Notes under the pieces: model-generated
What the model saw: only the letters and a program-made list of their open reading frames with translations
Told to the model about the DNA's origin: nothing
Databases searched by the model: none
Source: a virus
Strand: one strand, 5' to 3'
Length of the DNA: 34,522 nt
IMG/VR virus record: IMGVR_UViG_3300005833_000009
Coordinates: 1-34,522 of that record
Made by a program: the position numbers and the translations under genes
Shown: piece after piece, positions 21,782-29,021 of the stretch
Position numbering within the stretch: the first letter of the stretch is position 1
How the letters are laid out: each line of letters starts with the position of its first letter

Positions 21782-22981
21782 ATGATCGCCACCGACACCA
21801 GGAACGCGACCCTCGCCCAGCTGGCCGAGCTGCTCAAGGACCAGCAGGCCGCGAAAGTCGACTTCGTCGCCCCCTCGACCGCGCTCCGCATGACCGACGG
21901 TCTGCTCCACGTCCGCGGCGTCGAGCCCGAGATCACCGATGACGGCGTGACCCTCGCCGACGGCGTCTACCGCCCGTCGGCTGTGATGGATGCCGGGATC
22001 GCTGCGGCCCTGGACGTCCCCGTGACCTACCTGCGGCGGCTGCGGGCCACCCGGATCGACGTCTACGACCTGACCGTGAACCGGCTCCTCGCGGGCCTGA
22101 CCCGCCGCGCCGCGGACGGCACGAGCGCAGTGGTCTACCCCGCGGACCCGCGGTCGTTCCTGATCCGCGCGTTCCGCGACACCGACGGTGGGCACGGGTA
22201 CGGCCGGGCGTGGCTGTCGTCAAAGTTCTGGATGATCGACAACCTCGATGTGCTCACCGCTGCGCTGACCGGGATCCGGGCGGCCGGCGTCGAGGCCCAG
22301 GTGACCGGGTGCGACCTGACCGACTCGACGATGCACGTCCGGGTCGCGTGCCCGTCCGTGCAGGCTCTGGCCCCGACGCTGCTCAAGGGCTACCGGTCGC
22401 CGTTCGGGCAGGGCGCGGTCCGTGCAGGGGGCACCGAGCCGGGCAGCGAGTACGACGGCCCGCCGATCGTGTTCGCCGGATTCAGCCTGCGTAACTCCGA
22501 GGTCGGCCGCGGCCGGTTCACGATCACCCCCGTGATTACCGTCCTGGCGTGCACCAACGGGATGACCTTCACGTCCGACCAGCTGGGCCGGACCCACCTC
22601 GGGGGACGCCTCGACGACGGGATCGTGACGTGGGGCGCCGACACCCAGGCGAAGGCGACCGAGCTGGTCACGCTGCAGGCCCGCGACGCGGTGCAGTCGT
22701 TCGTGAACCCCGACTACCTGGCCGCGAAGGTCGCCGAGCTGGAGGCCCTGGCCGGCGCACCAGTCACCGACCCGAACGCCACGGTCAAGCGCCTGGGGTC
22801 CCAGCTGAAACTGCCGGCCGAGACCACCGACGCGATCCTGGCCCACTTCGTCATGGGTGGTCAGATGACCGCGGCCGGGATCGGGAACGCGATCACGTCG
22901 GTCGCGCAGACCCTGCCCGATGCCGACGCCGCCTGGGACCTTGAGGCCCTGGCCGTCCGGGCGATGTCCCTGGCCGCCTGA
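21782..22981 (+). CDS. DUF932-family protein
   Basis: A 399-residue protein with the DUF932 pattern in its middle: GFSLRNSEVGRGRFTITP, followed by VLACTNGMTF and a helical C-terminal half (ATELVTLQARDAVQSFVNP). DUF932 proteins are common in phages and plasmids, often beside recombination genes, with no proven biochemical role. Here it lies just before RecE- and RecT-like genes. GAAAGGA precedes ATG 21782. The length agrees with the family. Cytoplasmic location is likely because there is no signal or membrane segment. Confidence 0.8.
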   Translation: MIATDTRNATLAQLAELLKDQQAAKVDFVAPSTALRMTDGLLHVRGVEPEITDDGVTLADGVYRPSAVMDAGIAAALDVPVTYLRRLRATRIDVYDLTVNRLLAGLTRRAADGTSAVVYPADPRSFLIRAFRDTDGGHGYGRAWLSSKFWMIDNLDVLTAALTGIRAAGVEAQVTGCDLTDSTMHVRVACPSVQALAPTLLKGYRSPFGQGAVRAGGTEPGSEYDGPPIVFAGFSLRNSEVGRGRFTITPVITVLACTNGMTFTSDQLGRTHLGGRLDDGIVTWGADTQAKATELVTLQARDAVQSFVNPDYLAAKVAELEALAGAPVTDPNATVKRLGSQLKLPAETTDAILAHFVMGGQMTAAGIGNAITSVAQTLPDADAAWDLEALAVRAMSLAA

Positions 22982-23012
22982 ACCCACGCTGCCCGGAAAG
23001 AGGATCACTGCG

Positions 23013-23846
23013 ATGACGAGCAGCCTGCTCGCGCTGGACGGGTCGGTGCTGTGCAGTGACCTGCCCGAGGAGGACTACCACGCCGATCCGGCGCTGTCCT
23101 CCTCGGGTGCCCGGCGGCTGGCCCGGGCCACCCCGGCGCGGTTCCGGTGGGAGCGGGACCACCCGAACCCGCCGACGGACGCCATGGTGCTCGGGTCGGC
23201 CGTGCACACGCTGGTGCTGGAGTCGGGCCCGTGCGTGGTCGAGATCGAGCACGACTCGTGGCGGACCAACGCCGCGAAGGACGCCGGGGCGCAGGCCCGC
23301 GCCGCCGGCCAGATCCCGCTGCTCACGAAGGACTACCGGCGGGCGCAGGCGATGGCCCAGGCCGTGCTGGTGCATCCGCTGGCGGGCGCCCTGCTCGCCG
23401 CGGCCGAGCACCGGGAGCTGTCCGGGTTCTGGACCGACGAGACCACCGGCGTGCCCTCGCGGGTCCGCTTCGATGCGGTGTCGGTGATCGGGTCGACACC
23501 AGTGCTGGTCGATCTCAAGAGCAGCCGCAGCATCGAGGCGGTGGGCGAGTTCGCCCGGGCGGTCGACCGGTACGGATACGACCAGCAGCACGCCTGGTAC
23601 TGCCAGGCCGCGGCCGAGCTGGGCCTGGTCGATGGGTGGCCCGACTTCGTGTTCGTCCTGCAGGAGAAGGACCCGCCGTACTTCACCGCGGTGCGGCGCC
23701 TAGATCCGGCGTGGGTCGAGCGCGGTTACCTGCGCAACGCCCGGGCCCGTGAGGTCTTCGCCCGGTGCACCGAGGCCGGCGACTGGCCTGCCTACCCGAT
23801 CGAGATCGAGAACGTGCCGATGTCCCGCTGGGCGTCGGCTGAATGA
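23013..23846 (+). CDS. RecE-like 5'-3' exonuclease (PD-(D/E)XK, exonuclease VIII family)
   Basis: A 277-residue nuclease. It has the family pattern DYHADPALSSSGARRL near residue 21, GSAVHTLVLE (residues 61-70), Asp154 in RFDAVSV, the catalytic core VLVDLKSS (164-171, with Asp167 and Lys169) and YDQQHAWYCQAAAELG near residue 190. It would resect double-stranded ends to leave 3' single strands for the RecT-like annealing protein encoded next. AAAGAGG upstream supports ATG 23013. Two further products, DUF932 and RecT, flank it with little spacing, so the three probably form one operon. Confidence 0.88.
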   Translation: MTSSLLALDGSVLCSDLPEEDYHADPALSSSGARRLARATPARFRWERDHPNPPTDAMVLGSAVHTLVLESGPCVVEIEHDSWRTNAAKDAGAQARAAGQIPLLTKDYRRAQAMAQAVLVHPLAGALLAAAEHRELSGFWTDETTGVPSRVRFDAVSVIGSTPVLVDLKSSRSIEAVGEFARAVDRYGYDQQHAWYCQAAAELGLVDGWPDFVFVLQEKDPPYFTAVRRLDPAWVERGYLRNARAREVFARCTEAGDWPAYPIEIENVPMSRWASAE

Positions 23847-23878
23847 ACCGTCAACTACCACCGAGAGGGACCCACCCC

Positions 23879-25171
23879 ATGACCGTCGCCCAGATCGAGG
23901 ACCCACCAGGCGGTGCCCTGGCGGCACTACCCGAGAGCGTGTCCGTCGTGGTCGAGCGCTACGCCGCCGATCTCGCACACTGCAAGTCGTTCGCCGAAGC
24001 GATCGTCGAGACCCCGTTCGTGCCCGCAGCGTTCTGGCCGGCGCCGGTGATCGAGCAGGGGAACAGCGTCGTCACGCTCAAGGCCAGCGGCCGCGACGGC
24101 TGGGACTTCCGGCGCCGCCACCCCCGCGAGGACGACCAGCAGTGGGGATGGCGCCGCGCGAACGCGGTCGCGACCACGGCGGCCGTCATCTACTCCGGTG
24201 CAGTGCTGGGCCTGAACTGGCAGGCCGCGGTGTCGGGGATCTACGTCGCGAACGGTCGGGCGTCGCTGTACGCCGAACAGATGCGGGCCCTGATCCTGGC
24301 CGCCGGGCACCGGCTGGACATCGAGGAAATGTCCGATGAGCGGTGCGCCCTGCTCGTGCAGCGGGTCGGGGAGAGCGTCCCGACGCCGATCGTGTTCACG
24401 ATGGACCAGGCGGTCCGGGCCGGCTACGTCCAGGGCAAGGGCCCGAACACCGGCAGCGACTCGTGGAAGGGCAACGCCCGGTACAACACCAACTCGGCCG
24501 AGATGCTGCTGGCCCGGGCGACCACGCTGGCCGGTAAGGCGAAGTTCGCCGACGTGGTCCGGGGGATGGTCGCACGCGAGGTGATCTTCGATGAGCCGGT
24601 GGACATCACCGCGACCACGGAGGTCACCCAGCCGGCGCAGGCCCAGCTGGCGCAGGTGAGCACGGCCGAGATCCTGGCCGGGCGCCCGGCGCCCGAACCC
24701 GAGCCCGAGGCCGTCCAGCCGGCGATGATTACCGACCTGCAGTGGCGCGCGATCAACGCCCTGTTCGTGGATCTCGGGGTCACCGGGATCGGGCAGGCCG
24801 CGGCCCGCCTGCACGTAATCAGTGCCCTGGTCGAGCGGACGATCGCCAAGGGGTCTGAGCTGACCAACGCCGAGGCCCGCCTGGTCCGCGACAACCTGTC
24901 CCACGAGGTCCTACGCCAGCACCTGGCGGGCACTGAGTGGGCCGCCCTACTCAGGGCACCCGAGGCCCCAGCAGATGCCCCAGCAGAGGCCCCAGACGCC
25001 GAGGAGGCGGCCGCGCAGGCCGCGGCCGAGCAGGCGGCCGAGCAGGCGGCCGGGGACACGCTCGCCGAGCTGGCGCAGGCCGCGGCCGAGCAGGCCCAGG
25101 CCGACTCGATCGACCCGACCGTGGGCCCAGACCCGTGGGCCCACATCCCAGAAGGAGACACGAGAGAATGA
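23879..25171 (+). CDS. recT: RecT-like single-strand annealing protein
   Basis: A 430-residue protein matching RecT-family annealing proteins of actinophages: YAEQMRALILAAGHRLD near residue 125, then NARYNTNSAEMLLARATTLAG and AKFADVVRGMVARE around residues 190-220. It would pair with the upstream exonuclease. The C-terminal 170 residues are unusual: an Ala/Glu/Gln-rich low-complexity tail with APAEAPDAEEAAAQAAAEQ at the end. ATG 23879, preceded by GAGAGGGA, is preferred over ATG 23843, which overlaps the exonuclease stop; the neighbouring genes share this ribosome-binding style. Annealing function is inferred from family. Confidence 0.85.
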   Translation: MTVAQIEDPPGGALAALPESVSVVVERYAADLAHCKSFAEAIVETPFVPAAFWPAPVIEQGNSVVTLKASGRDGWDFRRRHPREDDQQWGWRRANAVATTAAVIYSGAVLGLNWQAAVSGIYVANGRASLYAEQMRALILAAGHRLDIEEMSDERCALLVQRVGESVPTPIVFTMDQAVRAGYVQGKGPNTGSDSWKGNARYNTNSAEMLLARATTLAGKAKFADVVRGMVAREVIFDEPVDITATTEVTQPAQAQLAQVSTAEILAGRPAPEPEPEAVQPAMITDLQWRAINALFVDLGVTGIGQAAARLHVISALVERTIAKGSELTNAEARLVRDNLSHEVLRQHLAGTEWAALLRAPEAPADAPAEAPDAEEAAAQAAAEQAAEQAAGDTLAELAQAAAEQAQADSIDPTVGPDPWAHIPEGDTRE

Positions 25172-25740
25172 CCACCACCAACGACGGCCCGATCATCTAC
25201 CCGATGGCCGCCACCGACGATGCCCTGGCCATCCTGGTCCGCATCGAGGACTACGCCAACCGTGCGGGCTGGGACCAGCCCGCCCAGCTGCACTACGTCC
25301 ACCGCAACCCCGAGGGGGGCCTGTGGTCGGTGCAGTCCAGGTACTTCGGGCGGGCGATCGGTATCACCCAGGACACCCTGCAGGCCCTGCAGCTGTCTCA
25401 CATTGCCTACGACCTGGAGGTCCTGGGTGGTGAGGTCACCACCCGCGAAGGTGTCGTGGGCCTGGTCCTGGTCGATGAGGCCTGGTCGATCCTGCCCGGG
25501 CCGGACGATGCCCCCGACGTCGCGGTGTTCGCCCATCACCCGAACACCGGCGCCAGCGACTGCCGGCTGGTCTACTTCCTCGCCCAGGACCGGTCACACA
25601 GGATCCTGGCCCGCAGGCGGGGCGCCGATCAACCCATGGCGGTCGGCAGCCTGGGCCGCTTCGACTACCGCGGCGGCGGCCGGCTGTTCGGTGAGCTGGC
25701 GAAGATGCTGGCCGGGATGGCCGAGGAGTGGGAAGGGTGA
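25168..25740 (+). CDS. Hypothetical protein coupled to recT
   Basis: A 190-residue protein whose ATG overlaps the recT stop by 4 bp. It has a mixed helix/strand pattern (DDALAILVRIEDYANRAGWD, AVFAHHPNTGASDCRLVYFLAQ) and a Gly-rich stretch (YRGGGRLFGELAKMLAGM). I do not recognise the family. No signal peptide, membrane segment or Cys cluster is present. Its tight coupling to recT suggests a function in the same process, but that is inference. Confidence 0.7.
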   Translation: MTTTNDGPIIYPMAATDDALAILVRIEDYANRAGWDQPAQLHYVHRNPEGGLWSVQSRYFGRAIGITQDTLQALQLSHIAYDLEVLGGEVTTREGVVGLVLVDEAWSILPGPDDAPDVAVFAHHPNTGASDCRLVYFLAQDRSHRILARRRGADQPMAVGSLGRFDYRGGGRLFGELAKMLAGMAEEWEG

Positions 25741-25928
25741 CCCACGTGGCTCACACCGAGGCGAAGGACGTCCAGGACTGCCCGTGTGGCTGCGGGCAGT
25801 GCCCGGCGTGCTGCCCGAACGACTGGCCGACCGACGATCACCCCACGGGGGATGCCCTGGACGTCGTCGAGCGGTTCATCGCGGCCCGGCGTCTGGTGAC
25901 GCTGGACCCCACTCGACCGGCCGACTGA
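25737..25928 (+). CDS. Small Cys-rich protein
   Basis: A 63-residue protein starting at GTG 25737, which overlaps the previous stop. A dense Cys cluster CPCGCGQCPACC (residues about 15-26) could bind one or two zinc ions or an iron-sulphur cluster. The rest is acidic then helical (LDVVERFIAARRLV). GAGGAG lies eight bases upstream of the start. Function unknown. Confidence 0.6.
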   Translation: MTHVAHTEAKDVQDCPCGCGQCPACCPNDWPTDDHPTGDALDVVERFIAARRLVTLDPTRPAD

Positions 25929-25978
25929 GGCCGGGGCACCACCCCAAGTAGCACCACAACCGGAAGGGAACACTCAAG

Positions 25979-26722
25979 GTGAAACTCCGAACGAAGATCA
26001 TGGCGATGATGGCCGCTGTCGCGGCCGGGGTCGTCCCGTTGGCTCTGACACCCGCCGCGCAGGCGTCGGGCACGTTCAACTTCGGCAAGTCCTACAAGAC
26101 CGGCGGTGTCATCAAGTGGTACACGCCGCAATGTGCGAGAGCGTGGTACCTGGCTGCCGGTGTCGGCGGATCGAATATCTGCACCGAGGCTGGTCTGAAC
26201 AACGCCTACATCACGCTGATCGATAAGACCACGGGCGGCTACCCCGTGCAGGAGGCTGCCAACGTCATCAATCAATACCTGCTCGCCAACAAGAACAAGA
26301 TCCGGCTGAACTACTTCGTATACAACGGAACCAACTTCTGCGGCAACCGTCCCGATCCGTGCATCGAAATCAGGGACCGCGATCTCACCTCGGCGACCGG
26401 TACCACCGACCTGGGACGGACCACCACCACGGGCGGATTCTGTTCGATGGGCACGAGGCCTCTGGTCGAGATCAACAGTCGCCGATTCTTCGAGTATGCG
26501 GCAACCCCGCGCCGCTCGATCATCATGCACGAGCTGTACCACGCGATCGGGCTGCCTCACTACAACGACCCGAACGCGATCATGTACTCGGGTGCGGGGA
26601 CACCGACCAACCCAACCGCTGCGATGCTGCGGGGCAGCCCAAGCGCCGATGACTCGATCACCGTGACCGCTCTGTATGGCCGGTGGGGCACCAGCGCCGG
26701 CTACTGGGCCGACTGCCTGTAG
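25979..26722 (+). CDS. Secreted metzincin-type zinc metalloprotease
   Basis: A 247-residue protein with a clear Sec signal peptide: basic start MKLRTK, hydrophobic core AMMAAVAAGVVPLALTP, and a likely cut after AQA near residue 29. The mature part has the full metzincin zinc motif HELYHAIGLPH (residues 184-194; ligands His184, His188, His194; catalytic Glu185) followed by a Met-turn, AIMYSG (Met202). Five Cys residues (in NIC, FCG, DPC, GFC and DCL) may form disulphides in the mature enzyme. A secreted protease is unusual among phage core genes. GTG 25979 has GGAAGGGA upstream. It is flanked by gaps and looks less GC-rich than its neighbours, suggesting acquisition. Substrate unknown; matrixin/M10-like is the closest match. 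Confidence 0.88.
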   Translation: MKLRTKIMAMMAAVAAGVVPLALTPAAQASGTFNFGKSYKTGGVIKWYTPQCARAWYLAAGVGGSNICTEAGLNNAYITLIDKTTGGYPVQEAANVINQYLLANKNKIRLNYFVYNGTNFCGNRPDPCIEIRDRDLTSATGTTDLGRTTTTGGFCSMGTRPLVEINSRRFFEYAATPRRSIIMHELYHAIGLPHYNDPNAIMYSGAGTPTNPTAAMLRGSPSADDSITVTALYGRWGTSAGYWADCL

Positions 26723-26739
26723 GTACCCAACCCCCAACC

Positions 26740-26753
26740 CCCGGGAGGGATCT
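26740..26753 (+). repeat. 14-bp element repeated after both secreted genes, copy 1
   Basis: CCCGGGAGGGATCT lies 18 bp after the metalloprotease stop. An identical copy lies 12 bp after the collagen-like gene (27497-27510). It may be a processing or termination element or a trace of how the two genes arrived. Confidence 0.6.
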
Positions 26754-26759
26754 CGGGGT

Positions 26760-26810
26760 GGCTGGCCTCTGAACGCGGGGAGCCTGATGGGTCCGAATCC
26801 CATGCCAGCT
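26760..26810 (+). other. tRNA-like or three-way-junction RNA fold between the secreted genes
   Basis: GGCTGGC (26760-26766) pairs with GCCAGCT (26804-26810), seven pairs with one G-U. Inside, ATGGG pairs with CCCAT around a 7-nt loop TCCGAAT, exactly the geometry of a tRNA T-arm next to an acceptor stem. Only about 20 nt replace the D and anticodon arms; CTC and GAG within them could form a short third helix. It is not a functional tRNA. It may be a leader for the downstream gene, a tRNA fragment, or part of an attachment site. Confidence 0.5.
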
Positions 26811-26849
26811 GCGCAAGTACGAAAGACAACCCAAACCGGAAGGAATGCA

Positions 26850-27485
26850 ATGCGTACCAATCGCAACGCGCGCAACAGCATCGTCGCCATCGTGGTGACC
26901 ATGTTGGCCGCGGTCGGCGTGATGCTCGCAGTCACCCAGGCCGACGCTGCCGAACCGCTGAGCCCGACCCTGCGCGGCTACTGCGTGAAGTCCGGTACCG
27001 GCGAGATCCGGTCGCTGGCCCTGACTGTGTCCGGCAAGTGCCAGACCAACTACTGGGGACCGGTCAACCTGGGGGGCACCGGTGCCCAGGGACCCAAGGG
27101 CGACGTCGGCCCCAAGGGCGACCAGGGCGAGCAGGGTCCCAAGGGTGACCCCGGACAGTCCGGGACCGTGTGCCTCGCGGGCCACACTTCCCAGCAGATC
27201 ATCGTCCCGAACGCCACCAAGGCAGCGACCACCGCGGAGGATCTCAAGAAGGACCTGGCCGCGCTGGCGACCGCGAAGGCTGCCACGTTGACCGCGGAGG
27301 CCGCGCTGGCTACCGAGCTGGCCAAGCCCACCCCCGATGCGGCCAAGGTCGTCGAGCTCAAGGCCGCACTCAAGGCCGCCCAGGTGGCCGAGGCCGGCGC
27401 CCAGAAGCTGGTCGACCAGGATCTGCTGGACATCGCCAACCCGGCCACGTACACCATCCGGGCGTGCGTGAAGAACGCCGCGTAA
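26850..27485 (+). CDS. Secreted collagen-like protein
   Basis: A 211-residue protein with a signal peptide (NSIVAIVVTMLAAVGVMLAV; likely cut after ADA, near residue 33). A small Cys-containing domain follows (YCVKSGTGEIRSLALTVSG, residues 44-62, then KCQTNYWGPVN), of a kind often seen before bacterial collagen repeats. Residues 75-107 are about eleven Gly-X-Y triplets (GPKGDVGPKGDQGEQGPK and similar). After a Cys at 108, a mostly helical Ala/Lys-rich segment (DLKKDLAALATAKAATLTAE) is a likely coiled coil. It would be exported and might form trimers on or outside the cell. GGAAGGA precedes ATG 26850. Function unknown; the pairing with a secreted protease is striking. Confidence 0.82.
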   Translation: MRTNRNARNSIVAIVVTMLAAVGVMLAVTQADAAEPLSPTLRGYCVKSGTGEIRSLALTVSGKCQTNYWGPVNLGGTGAQGPKGDVGPKGDQGEQGPKGDPGQSGTVCLAGHTSQQIIVPNATKAATTAEDLKKDLAALATAKAATLTAEAALATELAKPTPDAAKVVELKAALKAAQVAEAGAQKLVDQDLLDIANPATYTIRACVKNAA

Positions 27486-27496
27486 CCCAAGCCGAT

Positions 27497-27510
27497 CCCG
27501 GGAGGGATCT
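27497..27510 (+). repeat. 14-bp element repeated after both secreted genes, copy 2
   Basis: This is the second exact copy of CCCGGGAGGGATCT; the first is at 26740-26753. It lies 12 bp after the collagen-like gene stop and just before a terminator-like hairpin. Confidence 0.6.
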
Positions 27511-27512
27511 GA

Positions 27513-27551
27513 GGCTGCGGGTGCCTGCCTGCACGGTGGGCACCCGCAGCC
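27513..27551 (+). terminator. 13-bp perfect hairpin after the collagen-like gene
   Basis: GGCTGCGGGTGCC (27513-27525) pairs perfectly with GGCACCCGCAGCC (27539-27551) around a 13-nt loop. It separates the secreted gene pair from the following operon. No T-run is present. Confidence 0.65.
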
Positions 27552-27582
27552 ACCCGCCCAAACGAGAGAAGGAACCCGCGCC

Positions 27583-27861
27583 ATGCCAGACCAATCGATG
27601 AACGGGCTGGGACCGACCCCCCCGACCCCCCCGCAGGCCCTGCTGGACCCCGGGAACACGCTGCTCGCCGGTGAGGTGTACGCCCTGAACCTGGGCCGGG
27701 CGCAGAACGAGCAGGGGTGGCGGCTGGTCCTGACCATCCGGACCCCCTCGACGACGCTGACCTGTTTCCTGGAACGCGAAGCGGGTCTGCAGTGGGCCCG
27801 GGCGATCCGCGCGGCGGCCCAGGAGATCACCCCGCTGATCCTTCCGCCCGGGGTTGGCTGA
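27583..27861 (+). CDS. Hypothetical protein
   Basis: A 92-residue protein with a Pro-rich start (PTPPTPPQALL) and a small beta/helix domain (TLLAGEVYALNLGR, WRLVLTIRTPSTTLTCFLE, AIRAAAQEITPLIL). GAGAGAAGGAA upstream of ATG 27583 is a good ribosome binding site. It is the first gene after the terminator-like hairpin and is separated from the next start by two bases. The family is not recognised. Confidence 0.65.
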   Translation: MPDQSMNGLGPTPPTPPQALLDPGNTLLAGEVYALNLGRAQNEQGWRLVLTIRTPSTTLTCFLEREAGLQWARAIRAAAQEITPLILPPGVG

Positions 27862-27863
27862 CC

Positions 27864-28075
27864 ATGACGTGCATCGTTGGTGTCCAGCACGGGGGCCGGG
27901 TCACGATCGCTGGTGACTCGGCCGGGTCGGACGGCTGGCACGTCTCGGCGCCCTGCACGCCACCGGCGGGGTCGCCCTGGTCGCCGATCGGGTCGAGGCG
28001 GCCCTGTCCGCGGCCGCGCACATGACCGGCGCGGTCCGCCCACCCTTCGTCAGCGTCACGGGAGGCAGCTGGTGA
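27864..28075 (+). pseudogene. Apparent remnant of an Ntn-hydrolase (proteasome-beta-like) phage gene
   Basis: The start MTCIVGVQHGGRVTIAGDSAG (read as an N-terminal block of about 21 residues, positions 27864-27926) resembles phage Ntn-hydrolase-like proteins of about 200 residues. After GDSAGSDGWHVS the zero frame gives unrelated Pro/Arg-rich residues and stops at 28025. The +2 frame from about 27935 reads ALHATGGVALVADRVEAAL and VRPPFVSVTGGSW, like the C-terminus of the same family, and ends at 28073-28075, exactly where the next gene starts by GTGA overlap. The middle of the gene therefore appears deleted with a frame change. Homology is recalled rather than searched, so a short functional 53-residue protein (27864-28025) remains possible. 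Confidence 0.55.
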
Positions 28076-28431
28076 ACACCACCACGACGATCGAGCTGTG
28101 GGCGCCGACCCTCACGTTCAACGGGCGCCCGGCACCGTTCCCAATCCGCTACCGGGCGCCCAGGGACACCACGGACCCCCGGTGGCAGGCCTGCCACGAG
28201 CACCGCACCGCGTGCGACTGCAGGGAGGCCGAGTGGGCCGAGCAGCTGGCCGAGCTGCGCAGCGAGGCCCACCTGGTCCGCCTGATGGAGGAGGCCATCG
28301 ATGCTGTCCTGGCCATTCACCGCAAGGGCGACCACGGCGGGTGCCGGGGCTGTCTGCACCGCTACCCGTGCCCGACCCGGAACCTGGTCGCGCACCTGTC
28401 GTGGCTTGAGACCTGGGAGGCCAAGCGATGA
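28072..28431 (+). CDS. Cys-rich hypothetical protein
   Basis: A 119-residue protein. The first 35 residues are strand-like (TIELWAPTLTFNGRPAPF). A Cys/His cluster follows (ACHEHRTACDC), then a helical middle (EQLAELRSEAHLVRLMEEAI), and a second cluster (HGGCRGCLHRYPC), consistent with zinc binding. GTG 28072 has GGAGG at 28061-28065. It overlaps the remnant reading frame upstream by GTGA and the resolvase by ATGA. Function not recognised. Confidence 0.7.
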   Translation: MNTTTTIELWAPTLTFNGRPAPFPIRYRAPRDTTDPRWQACHEHRTACDCREAEWAEQLAELRSEAHLVRLMEEAIDAVLAIHRKGDHGGCRGCLHRYPCPTRNLVAHLSWLETWEAKR

Positions 28432-29021
28432 CCGGGCGCCAGATCAAGGTGGTCGGGGTCGACCTGTCGTTGCGGTCCACCGGGATCGCACGGCTCACCG
28501 TCAGCCCGGACGGCGTGCCCTCGACGTACACGACCACCGTCGGCCGTGTCGGCGAGGACGCCGAGACGTTGCGGCAGAGGTGGTTACGGCTCAACTGGCT
28601 GGTCGAGGCGATCGCCGAGGAGGTGGCCTGGCCCGACCTGGTGCTGATCGAGGGACCCGCCTATTCGGCGAAGTACGGTCACCCCCACGACCGGTCGGGG
28701 GCCTGGTGGCAGCTGGTCGACATCCTGATGAGCCGGGGCCGCTGCCTGGTCGAGGTCCCACCGAACGTGCTGAAAGTGTGGGCGACCGGCCGCGGGAACA
28801 CCGCGAAACCCGCTGTCACACAACGGGTCGCCGCGCACTGGGGGCACCTGTTCGACATCCCGTCCGGCGCGGGCCGCAGCGACGTCGCCGACGCCATCGC
28901 CGCTGTGACCCTGGGCGCCGCCCACCTCGGGGCACCCCTGATCGACCTGCCCCCGATCCATACCCGTGCCCTGGCATCCGTCCAGTGGCCGACCAACCTC
29001 ACCGAGGGAGCACTGCTGTGA
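28428..29021 (+). CDS. RuvC-like Holliday junction resolvase
   Basis: A 197-residue RNase H-fold nuclease with RuvC-type catalytic acidic residues: Asp12 in VVGVDLSLRSTGIA, Glu75 in LVLIEGPAYS, and Asp152/Asp155 in SDVADAIAAV near the C-terminus. The helix between (RWLRLNWLVEAIAEE) and KVWATGRGNTAKPAV match phage RuvC-like resolvases. It would cut branched DNA from replication or recombination before packaging. Both ends overlap neighbours by 4 bp. The C-terminal EGALL is encoded by a sequence repeated at the end of the next gene. Confidence 0.85.
   Translation: MTGRQIKVVGVDLSLRSTGIARLTVSPDGVPSTYTTTVGRVGEDAETLRQRWLRLNWLVEAIAEEVAWPDLVLIEGPAYSAKYGHPHDRSGAWWQLVDILMSRGRCLVEVPPNVLKVWATGRGNTAKPAVTQRVAAHWGHLFDIPSGAGRSDVADAIAAVTLGAAHLGAPLIDLPPIHTRALASVQWPTNLTEGALL
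29000..29021 (+). repeat. 22-bp direct repeat, left copy (bounds the Acb2-like gene)
   Basis: A 22-bp sequence ending GAGGGAGCACTGCTGTGA spans the resolvase stop and the start of the Acb2-like gene. An exact copy is at 29245-29266, spanning that gene's stop and the next start. Confidence 0.85.

Noticed and set aside
26738-26812. A full tRNA gene between the secreted genes
   Set aside because: Only acceptor and T-arm parts are present; there is no D-arm or normal anticodon loop, and no alternative 5' acceptor strand was found farther upstream.
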